From Desulfolutivibrio sulfodismutans DSM 3696 (lineage in GTDB: Bacteria; Desulfobacterota; Desulfovibrionia; Desulfovibrionales; Desulfovibrionaceae): 64,000 bases of DNA. The position numbers were made by a program, and so were the translations under genes. Below the pieces are notes generated by a model. It had not been told where the DNA came from. It made no database searches and worked only from the letters and a program-made list of their open reading frames with translations. This document shows, in pieces, positions 57,539-64,000 of this stretch (position 1 is its first letter; each line of letters starts with the position of its first letter). The stretch covers positions 2,997,001 through 3,061,000 of the forward strand of contig NZ_CP045504.1 of the NCBI RefSeq assembly GCF_013376455.1. Direction: 5' to 3'.

Positions 57539-58483
57539 TTATTTGCTCGGGACCACCGTGACCTGGCCCTTGAGGCCCTCGCGCAAGGAATGGTCGGGGT
57601 TGGGGATGGTCAGTTCGATCTCGTAATAGGACGGCTGCTGCAGATTGGCCGGAAGCGGCGTCCAGGGGATGCGGCTGACCGTGGCGGCGAATTCGCGGCC
57701 GGGGATGGCGTCGAAGACCACGGTGGCGGCGTCGCCCTCGACGATCTTGCTGACCTCGATTTCATGCACCTGGGCCCGGATGATCATGGGGTCGAGGGAA
57801 CCGACCTGGAAGACGGAGGTTTCGCGGTCCAGGTGCGCTCCATTGCGGGCCTCGGAGTTGATCCACAGGACGTAGCCGTCCAGGGGGGAACGCAGGAACC
57901 CCACCTTGGGCACGTTTCCGGCCCCGGCGTCGCGCCCGAAACGCTCCTTGGCCAGGATAAGCCGGTCGGAATAGACGTCGCGGGCCAGATTGAGCTGTTC
58001 CTGAATGGAGGTCTTTTCCTTGCGCGCCGCCTCGATCTCCTTTTCATTCTGGGAGATGCTCTGCTGGGAGGCCATGTTGCGCTTGGTCATGACCTCAAGC
58101 TCACGGTGCTTGGCCGTGAGCTTGTCCAGGTCCACCTCCACCTGGGCCAGGCGGTATTCGAGCTCCTTGATGGTCGTGGCGCTGAGCTTGTTTTTTTCAT
58201 CCATGTAGACTTCCTGGCGCAGTTCGTAACGGGCCAGTTCCTGGTCTTTTTTGACCTGTTGGCCGATCTGGACGCCGATGTTCTGGATGAAGGCCGGAAA
58301 GGGCAGGGGGACGTTGAACTTGATCGGGGTGTACAACTTGCCCGTGAACTGGACCTCCGCCGGGCGCAGCACGCCAGTGGGGGGGGCTTCCTTGGCCGTG
58401 GGCTGGCCGGGCGCGGACCAGGACGTCGCGGCAGCCCCGAGCAGGATGGCGGACAGGGCAAAGGCCAGTGCGGCGATGCGCAT
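57539..58483 (-). CDS. periplasmic membrane-fusion protein (HlyD/RND-MFP type), 314 aa
   Basis: Signal peptide about 1-23 (TSWSAPGQ follows). Lipoyl halves (PFPAFIQNIGVQIGQQVKKDQEL and GFLRSPLDGYVLWINSEARNGAH in part) flank a long alpha hairpin (about 95-165: LEYRLAQVEVDLDKLTAKHRELE). The beta-barrel part ends EIELTIPNPDHSLREGLKGQV. Adaptor between the inner-membrane ABC pump and the TolC-like channel. Start follows the TolC stop with no gap. Confidence 0.88.
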   Translation of the reverse strand: MRIAALAFALSAILLGAAATSWSAPGQPTAKEAPPTGVLRPAEVQFTGKLYTPIKFNVPLPFPAFIQNIGVQIGQQVKKDQELARYELRQEVYMDEKNKLSATTIKELEYRLAQVEVDLDKLTAKHRELEVMTKRNMASQQSISQNEKEIEAARKEKTSIQEQLNLARDVYSDRLILAKERFGRDAGAGNVPKVGFLRSPLDGYVLWINSEARNGAHLDRETSVFQVGSLDPMIIRAQVHEIEVSKIVEGDAATVVFDAIPGREFAATVSRIPWTPLPANLQQPSYYEIELTIPNPDHSLREGLKGQVTVVPSK

Positions 58484-60022
58484 TTACATGTTCTCCTGTA
58501 CGGAGGTGTTGATGTACGCCTTCTGGAGGTGGCCGGACAAGAAGCGCAGGTCGAGAAGGGCCTGGCTCTTGGAAAGCTCCTTAAGCAGCACCTCCTGCTT
58601 GGCGGCGAGGTATTCGTCCATGGCCGCGACGATGGAGTCGAATTCGGTCTGGCCGGTCTCGAAACGGAACTGGGTCTGCTGCAGCTTGAGCTGGGCCAGG
58701 TCGCGGCGGGCCACGGCGTAGCGAACGTCGGCATCGGCGGTGGCCAGGCTGGCCATGGTCCGCTGGAACTCGCTGACCAGCTTGAATTCCTTGGCCCGGG
58801 CCTCGGATTCGATCTGCCCCAGCTTTTTGTACTGGCGGTTGACGTCGCGGCTTTTGGTCCACCAATCCAGAGGCAGGGTGGCGGTCACGTAGGGATACAG
58901 GGGCAGCCCGGTCTGGCTGGCTGTATCGCTTAGGGCGTCCACGGACTGGAAGCCGAAATTAAACGTGGGGATGAATTTGATATAGGAGACGGTGATGTTT
59001 TTGCGTTGCAGCGCCTTGTTGTATTCCTGGATCTTGAGCTCGTAGGCGTTCTCCCGCAGCACCTCGCCGGTGACCGAATAGGGGTCGAAACCGGCCACCA
59101 CCTGCGACCGGGCGTTTCCCAGGTCGAGATCGACTTTTTGGATAAAGGGCACGCCCAGGATGAATTTCAGGTCGTCCATGACCATGAGTTTGGTGTTGCG
59201 CAGCTTGTCGGCCTCGGCCTTGACCAGGGTGATCTTGGATTCGGCGATGCGCACGTCGAGGTCCGTGCCCTGCCCGAGGGAGGAGCGGGTCTGGGCGTAT
59301 TCCAGGAGCTGGTCGGCCATCTCCGACTTTTCTTTGACGATGGCCGTCTGTTCTTCCATCATGCCGAGCTGGAGAAAATTATACCCGACGCGCTTGAGCC
59401 CCTCCGAGATGATCTGCAAATGGCTCAGCACCGCAATGTTGATCATGTCCTTGCGGGCCTGGACCTCGAAGATGGTCATGACCGGGTTCCAGATGCCCGT
59501 GGAGAAACTTAACGTGTAGGGCTCTTTACGGCCGGATGAGGAGGGACGGTTGAAATAGTATGTGGTGTTGATGCTCAGCGTGGGGATGTAATTCGAATAG
59601 GCGTCGCCCAGGTCGAGCCGCTTGGTCTCGATATCGATGGAACTTTTTACCAGAAGCGGGGACTGGGCCAGGGCCACACGGACGCACTCGTCGAAATTGG
59701 CCGGCGAACGCAAGGGGGTCGCCGCCTCGGTGATGTTGGTTTTCCGGGCCGCTTCGTCCGTGCCGGTTTTGGCAGGAGCGGCGGGTTGGGCCGGGGTGGC
59801 CGGTTTGGTTTTGTCCTTGGTGTAGCGTCCGGCTGGGTCGGCGGCCTGGGCCGACTCCGGCTGAAAGGCCGCCAGGGCGGACACGAGCGCAAGGAGCAAA
59901 CAGACCGCGCCCAAACGAAAAACGCCTTTTCGACTCAAGCGCAGGCACGCTTGACCGAAACGGCGGGCAGGCCTGCCGGGCAACGTGCTGCCCGGGAAAA
60001 TCGAAACATCAAAGCCTCCCAT
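58484..60022 (-). CDS. TolC-like outer-membrane efflux protein, 512 aa
   Basis: Outer-membrane factor. A long leader with a hydrophobic stretch (LGAVCLLLALVSALAAFQPESAQA) precedes a Pro/Ala linker and two OEP repeats: NFDECVRVALAQSPLLVKSSIDIETKRLDLGDAYSNYIPTLSINTTYYF in outline (ALAQSPLLVKSS; SNYIPTLSINTTYY) and YKKLGQIESEARAKEFKLVSEFQRT in the second. ATG 60022 suits the AGGGGG spacing better than ATG 60028. It follows the ATPase gene by 17 bases. Confidence 0.88.
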   Translation of the reverse strand: MGGFDVSIFPGSTLPGRPARRFGQACLRLSRKGVFRLGAVCLLLALVSALAAFQPESAQAADPAGRYTKDKTKPATPAQPAAPAKTGTDEAARKTNITEAATPLRSPANFDECVRVALAQSPLLVKSSIDIETKRLDLGDAYSNYIPTLSINTTYYFNRPSSSGRKEPYTLSFSTGIWNPVMTIFEVQARKDMINIAVLSHLQIISEGLKRVGYNFLQLGMMEEQTAIVKEKSEMADQLLEYAQTRSSLGQGTDLDVRIAESKITLVKAEADKLRNTKLMVMDDLKFILGVPFIQKVDLDLGNARSQVVAGFDPYSVTGEVLRENAYELKIQEYNKALQRKNITVSYIKFIPTFNFGFQSVDALSDTASQTGLPLYPYVTATLPLDWWTKSRDVNRQYKKLGQIESEARAKEFKLVSEFQRTMASLATADADVRYAVARRDLAQLKLQQTQFRFETGQTEFDSIVAAMDEYLAAKQEVLLKELSKSQALLDLRFLSGHLQKAYINTSVQENM

Positions 60023-60039
60023 CCCCATCCCCCCTGGAG

Positions 60040-60744
60040 TTAACCGTTCAGAACACCGTCCGTCAGCACACAGGTTCTGTTGCAATGCTCGGCGGTGGTG
60101 GTGTCGTGCGTGACCACAACCATGGCCATGTTCGAGCCTGCCGTGATCTTATTAAAATAATCCAATACGCGCAGGCTGTTTTCACGGTCAAGCTGGCCGG
60201 TGGGCTCATCGGCCAGGATGAACTCGGGCTCGTTGACCAGGGACCGGGCAATGGACACGCGTTGCCGTTCGCCGCCAGACAGCCGGTTGGACGGCTGATG
60301 GATGCGATGTTCGAGGTTGACCCTGGAAAGGGCGTCGCGGATCCGGTCCGGGCGCTCCCTGCGCTTTACCCCGGCATAGACCAACGGCAGTTCCAGGTTT
60401 TCATATACCGTCGAATTTTCCAGCAAATCGCAGCTTTGAAAGACAAATCCCATCATCTCTCGACGAAAGATGGCCTGTTCGTCCCGGGGCAGGGACAGCA
60501 CGTCCCGGCCCGAAACCAGGTAGGTGCCTGTCGTCGGCGGCAAAAACAGCCCCAAAACAAACAACAGCGTGGACTTTCCCGAACCCGAGGGGCCCATGAC
60601 CGCCACCATCTCGCCGCGCCGCACATGCAGATTGACGCTTTTGAGAACCCGGATCGTCTCGTCGCCGTTTTTATAATCTTTGGTGAGATCCGAAATTTCA
60701 ATGACCAGGTCGCCCTGGCTTCCGTTTCTGGTGGCGCTATTCAT
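60040..60744 (-). CDS. MacB/LolD-type ABC transporter ATPase, 234 aa
   Basis: Walker [12 protein letters not shown] loop VFQSCDLLENSTVYENLELPL (in part QSCDLLENSTV), signature LSGGERQRVSIARSL, Walker B FILADEPTGQLD and H loop VVTHDT. This is the LolD/MacB class, which powers type VII exporters of lipoproteins, lipids or toxins. Start overlaps the permease stop by 8 bases. Works with the permease, fusion protein and TolC-like channel as a tripartite pump. Confidence 0.93.
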   Translation of the reverse strand: MNSATRNGSQGDLVIEISDLTKDYKNGDETIRVLKSVNLHVRRGEMVAVMGPSGSGKSTLLFVLGLFLPPTTGTYLVSGRDVLSLPRDEQAIFRREMMGFVFQSCDLLENSTVYENLELPLVYAGVKRRERPDRIRDALSRVNLEHRIHQPSNRLSGGERQRVSIARSLVNEPEFILADEPTGQLDRENSLRVLDYFNKITAGSNMAMVVVTHDTTTAEHCNRTCVLTDGVLNG

Positions 60745-61984
60745 ACCGCATGGCTTCCACGACCTGCATCCGGCTGGCCCGAATGGAGGGATACATCCCC
60801 GCCCCCACGCCGATGACCAGGGCGAACGTCAGCCCGGCCAGTAGGCAGACCATGAACAGACCTTCCGGAGGACGCGACCCGAGCATGTGGCTCATGTATT
60901 CCACGCCCAACCGTCCCAGGCCGATTCCCAGAATGGACGCCGTCATGGTAACGCAAAGGGATTCGAAAAGGAACTGGAAAAAGATGTCGTTATCCAGGGC
61001 GCCCATGGCCTTTTTCAGTCCGATCTCCCTGGTCCGGCTGACCACGGCGGCCATCATGATGTTCCAGATGCCAAGCCCTCCCAGAATCAGCGTGGCCACG
61101 ATGGATGAATAAATGAAAAGCGAAACCCACCAAAAAATGCGCTGCACCTGTTTGAGCGGCTCCCAGGCCACGTTGACCCGCAGTCCCTTGGTCGTCTGGT
61201 TGGCCTCCACCACGTTTTTTACGGCGGCGGCCACCGGGGCCACATCGTCCCATGTGGCGCATCGCATATACACGCTGTAGGGGTGGGAGATGTCCACCAC
61301 CCGGGCCCGGGCCGTGGTGATGGGCAAAAAGATGAACTGCCCCCGGTCTCCGGCCCGCACGCCGCCGAGCACGCCCACCACCCGGTACAGATTGTCGTCG
61401 ATGGCCAGGATCTGCCCCAGGGCCTCCTGGTCGCCGCCGAAGATGGTTCGGGCCAGGAGCGTCCCCACCACGCACACCCGGGCGCCCTCGGCTACGTCGG
61501 CGGCGTCGAAAAGACGTCCGGCGGCGGCGTTGAAGGAGAACACCCGCCAGTAGGAGGCGTCCACGCCCACCAGGTTGAATCCGAAGATGCGATCTTGGAA
61601 GGTGGTGATGGCCCGGGGTTTGGTCAGGACGCCGGTGACGTCCAGCACCCCGGGGATTTTGGCCAGGGAGGCCAGGGTGCGGTCGCGGAACCATTCCAGG
61701 CGTTCCACGCCGTCCTGCTCGAAATAGGGATTGATGATGGTGGCCCCGCCGAGCATGTCCAGGTCGTTGTTGAAATTGGTTTTGAGGTCGCGCCCCATGG
61801 TCACGATGGTGATGAATCCCGCCGTGCCCAGGGCGATGGCCGCAATAACCCCGATATAGCGCCGCCTTTTGCGCAACACCTCACGGATGCTGACCCGCAT
61901 GATGTCGCGCATACGCAACCACGTCGTTCCCCGCCGGGAACGGTGGGCCAGATAAGCGGCCAGACGAGAGTTTTTTTTCGCCAT
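60737..61984 (-). CDS. MacB/FtsX-type ABC transporter permease, 415 aa
   Basis: Layout of a MacB-type permease: helix 1 (about 43-63, IGVIAAIALGTAGFITIVTM), a 200-residue periplasmic MacB-core domain (GVLDVTGVLTKPRAITTFQD; GARVCVVGTLLARTIFGGDQ; ARVVDISHPYSVYMRCATWD), then three FtsX helices with LILGGLGIWNIMMAAVVSRTREIGLKKAMGA in pattern (RTREIGLKKAMGA is the signature). Ends RASRMQVVEAMRYE. Starts 63 bases after the spt gene. Confidence 0.9.
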   Translation of the reverse strand: MAKKNSRLAAYLAHRSRRGTTWLRMRDIMRVSIREVLRKRRRYIGVIAAIALGTAGFITIVTMGRDLKTNFNNDLDMLGGATIINPYFEQDGVERLEWFRDRTLASLAKIPGVLDVTGVLTKPRAITTFQDRIFGFNLVGVDASYWRVFSFNAAAGRLFDAADVAEGARVCVVGTLLARTIFGGDQEALGQILAIDDNLYRVVGVLGGVRAGDRGQFIFLPITTARARVVDISHPYSVYMRCATWDDVAPVAAAVKNVVEANQTTKGLRVNVAWEPLKQVQRIFWWVSLFIYSSIVATLILGGLGIWNIMMAAVVSRTREIGLKKAMGALDNDIFFQFLFESLCVTMTASILGIGLGRLGVEYMSHMLGSRPPEGLFMVCLLAGLTFALVIGVGAGMYPSIRASRMQVVEAMRYE

Positions 61985-62047
61985 GGACTGCTCAGATGGC
62001 TGCGGGCGCTCCGGTGAGCATCGCGCCCGCCGTGTCCTTGACCGCCA

Positions 62048-63346
62048 TCACAGGTATGAAAGCTTGGCCCGACCGGCGCCGTCGGCCGTGGCGTCGGGCG
62101 TCATGTTGGGTTGGGCTGCGCGTATCTCGTCCTCCTCCACATCCTGGGCCCGGATGCGGAACTGTCTGGCCAGGCGGTCGAGCACTTCGAGCACGAAATC
62201 CATCTGTCGGTCCTCGTGGGTGCTCATATAGGCCGTGCGGATCAGCGCCTGCCCCCGGGGAACCGCCGGATAGATGGCCGGGAGGGCGAAGACGCCATTT
62301 TCGAACAGGGCCTGGGAGAACTGGAAGGCCTTTTCGTCGGAGCCGATGATGATGGGGATGATCGGCGAGGCCGACTGGCCTATGCGCAGCCCGATGGCCT
62401 TATAGCCTTCGCGCATGCGGTTCGTGACCTGATGCAGGCGGGTCACCCGTTCGGGCTCCTTCTCCAAAATGTCCAGGCAGGTCAGCACCGCCGTGGTGTT
62501 GGCCGCAGGCAGGGCCGCCGAAAAGATCTGGGTGCGCGACTGGTAGCGCAGGTAACGCAGGACGCCCTCGTCGTCAGCGGCGATGAATCCGCCGATGGAG
62601 GCCATGGCCTTGCTGAAGGTGCCCATGATGAAATCGGTACGCGCGGCGGCGTCGAAATGCAGCGCCGTGCCCCGGCCGCCGGGCCCCAGGACGCCCAGGC
62701 CGTGGGCGTCGTCGAGATAGATGATGATGTCCGGGAATTCATCCTTGAGCGCGGCCAGTTCGCCGAAGGCGGCCACGTCGCCGGACATGCTGAACACGCC
62801 CTCGGTGATCAGGAAGACGTCCCCGTCCGGGCGGGCCCGTTTGGCCTCGGCGATCTTTTTGGCCGCATTTTGCACGTCATTGTGGGCAAAGGTGGATATC
62901 CTGGCCCGGGTGGATTTTATGCCCTCGAAGATGCTGGCGTGGCCTTCCCGGTCGCACAAAACCGTGTCCGCCGGGGTGATGAGGCAGCCAAGCGCCCCCA
63001 GGTTGGTGCTGAAACCGGTCACATGCACCACCGCGCCCTTTTTGCCCACAAAGGCGGCAAGGCGCTCTTCCAAAAGCTGGTGCAAGACCATGTTGCCGCT
63101 TAAGAAACGGGAGCCCCCGGGGCCGGTCCCCCAGGCGTAGACGGCCTTGGCCGAGGCGTCCATGACCCGGGGGTCGTGGCTTAAGCCCAAATAATCATTG
63201 GAGCCGATCATCACCAGACGCTTCCCGGCCACTTCCACTTCAGACCCCCAGGTCTTGGCGGTGGGCCGGAAATAGGGGTTGATGCCCTGACTGGCGATCT
63301 CGGCATGCAGCGCGTTAAAATGCTCGCAACGTTTGCTTAGTCTCAT
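62048..63346 (-). CDS. spt: serine palmitoyltransferase-like alpha-oxoamine synthase, 432 aa
   Basis: PLP enzyme that joins an amino acid to an acyl thioester with loss of CO2. His136 in CDREGHASIFEG stacks on the cofactor, Asp212 and His215 are in IIYLDDAHGLG, and Lys246 in MGTFSKAMASIGGF forms the Schiff base. GTFSKxxASIGGF and PAVPRGQALIRTAYMSTHE fit bacterial serine palmitoyltransferases better than BioF or KBL, and no biotin or threonine genes are near. The cluster with a ceramide-synthase-type GNAT supports sphingoid base synthesis. A C-terminal tail of about 30 residues is extra. Confidence 0.82.
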   Translation of the reverse strand: MRLSKRCEHFNALHAEIASQGINPYFRPTAKTWGSEVEVAGKRLVMIGSNDYLGLSHDPRVMDASAKAVYAWGTGPGGSRFLSGNMVLHQLLEERLAAFVGKKGAVVHVTGFSTNLGALGCLITPADTVLCDREGHASIFEGIKSTRARISTFAHNDVQNAAKKIAEAKRARPDGDVFLITEGVFSMSGDVAAFGELAALKDEFPDIIIYLDDAHGLGVLGPGGRGTALHFDAAARTDFIMGTFSKAMASIGGFIAADDEGVLRYLRYQSRTQIFSAALPAANTTAVLTCLDILEKEPERVTRLHQVTNRMREGYKAIGLRIGQSASPIIPIIIGSDEKAFQFSQALFENGVFALPAIYPAVPRGQALIRTAYMSTHEDRQMDFVLEVLDRLARQFRIRAQDVEEDEIRAAQPNMTPDATADGAGRAKLSYL

Positions 63347-63482
63347 GGCGTTCCGGTATGCCCCGGCGAGATGGTTTTGGATGATCCGTCGTGTCCGTCG
63401 GGGCTTTCGCGGGGAGGGACGGATCTCCGCGCCTGGGGCGGGTATCTGTGCAAAGGCGTATCGCGCCTACGAACACCGCGCG

Positions 63483-63512
63483 ATCATGATGAAGCTCGCT
63501 TCCTTACGTCAA
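63483..63512 (-). promoter_or_regulatory. candidate promoter of the spt operon
   Basis: Minus strand: TTGACG (63507-63512, five of six), 18-base spacer, CATGAT (63483-63488, four of six). It leaves a leader of about 130 bases before the spt ATG. A second TTGACG lies 13 bases further upstream. Confidence 0.35.
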
Positions 63513-63558
63513 ACAGCGCGTCAAGGCAAGCCCGGCGGGCCACGCCGCGAACCCGGCG

Positions 63559-64000
63559 CTATTCGGAAAGAGGATGGAGCACCTCGCGGACATTGCGCTC
63601 AAGCTGGTGCATAAGCCGGTCAATGGCCATCCTGGCCCGCCCCCACTGGGAGGGAAGGGTGCGGGTGTAGAAATATTCGTCGTCCGGCGTGGCCAACACC
63701 AGGGAATAATTCCGCAGCCACTGGCCGCGCTTGCGGCTCCACTCCAGATAGATCCAGGCGAACTCCGTGCCGCCGTCGGCGGCCCGGCACCGGGCCGACC
63801 CCCAGACGTAGGCCTCGCTGCCGCGCTGCACCTGGCGGTATTTGAGGAAGTCGAAGTCCTCGAAAACCAGTCCCTCGGCATGGGCCAGGCCTTTGGCCGC
63901 GAAGACGGCCGCCTCGCGGTACTGGTCTTTGGAAAAGCCTTCCAGCTTCCAGGCCGGGAAATACCAGGCCCCGAACCAGATCAGAAGCCCGGCCGCAAGC
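63559..64000 (-). CDS. hypothetical membrane-anchored protein, 3' part
   Basis: Not recognised. The frame is open to the window end; the first visible residues (LAAGLLIWFGAWYFP) look like the end of a membrane helix, followed by WKLEGFSKDQYREAAVFAAKGLAHAEGL and a soluble domain with AWIYLEWSRKRGQWLRNYSLVL. Possibly a small exosortase-system or polysaccharide-related anchor protein, but that is weak. It precedes spt by 212 bases on the same strand. Confidence 0.6.
   Translation of the reverse strand, partial: LAAGLLIWFGAWYFPAWKLEGFSKDQYREAAVFAAKGLAHAEGLVFEDFDFLKYRQVQRGSEAYVWGSARCRAADGGTEFAWIYLEWSRKRGQWLRNYSLVLATPDDEYFYTRTLPSQWGRARMAIDRLMHQLERNVREVLHPLSE

Noticed and set aside
62048-63346. 8-amino-7-oxononanoate synthase (BioF) or KBL identity for the spt gene
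   Set aside because: The GTFSKAMASIGGF and PAVPRGQALIRTAYM patterns and the neighbouring GNAT gene favour serine palmitoyltransferase. A tree would decide; BioF placement would change the reading of the locus.

Overview
The window comes from a high-GC, strictly anaerobic sulfate reducer, most likely a member of the Desulfovibrionaceae. The main pointers are a dissimilatory-type sulfate adenylyltransferase (sat) with a zinc site, a DUF39 homocysteine-biosynthesis protein typical of such anaerobes, a Cys-type sulfatase paired with an oxygen-sensitive radical-SAM maturase, a Tat-exported iron superoxide dismutase and an archaeal-type class I aldolase. No rRNA, tRNA, insertion sequence or CRISPR array was found.

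Layout. 1-8.7 kb (mostly plus): the end of a Xer recombinase, two small membrane proteins, the DUF39 protein, a 37-residue basic protein behind a near-consensus promoter, an FmdB zinc ribbon, purB, then pyrE fused by start/stop overlap to an L,D-transpeptidase gene. 8.7-18.9 kb (minus): a 104-bp tandem repeat, sulfatase plus anSME, a polar amino-acid ABC importer (ATPase, binding protein, two permeases), sat with its own promoter and terminator, and an amidohydrolase. 19-24.8 kb: a FapA-like polymer-forming protein, a STAS protein, a zinc-ribbon protein, a cupin, a CBS-pair regulator, a zinc dehydrogenase and a HigBA toxin-antitoxin pair with an operator inside its promoter.

24.8-29.8 kb (minus): a probable metal-homeostasis block made of a UPF0718 permease, its TIGR03943 partner, a Fur-family regulator and an MgtA-type P-type ATPase with a structured leader. 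30-37 kb (plus): class I aldolase, a module of ECF sigma factor, small membrane protein and two Spy/CpxP-like proteins, alkaline phosphatase behind a Pho-box-like repeat, a YibE/F protein, and Tat-exported SOD. 37-46.5 kb: a coiled-coil protein plus an amphi-Trp protein, a degenerate sigma-54-type regulator divergent from a Ca-type P-type ATPase, an AT-rich lone restriction-like nuclease, and ArsR plus an ABC-2 exporter. 46.6-54.5 kb: a two-domain acyltransferase resembling ornithine-lipid synthase OlsF, a Cys-rich lipoprotein, a short phage packaging remnant (small and large terminase with small membrane genes but no capsid or portal), a ZraP-like protein behind a sigma-54-type promoter, and a TPR protein.

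54.7-63.4 kb (minus) is the most interesting block. It is a tightly packed seven-gene run: a serine-palmitoyltransferase-like PLP enzyme, a MacB-type ABC permease and ATPase, a TolC-like outer-membrane protein, a membrane-fusion protein, a GNAT-fold acyltransferase of the type linked to bacterial ceramide synthesis, and a multi-pass membrane protein with GT-C-like layout. I read it as a candidate locus for making and exporting a sphingolipid-like lipid. All functions are inferred from sequence patterns read by eye; no database search was run.
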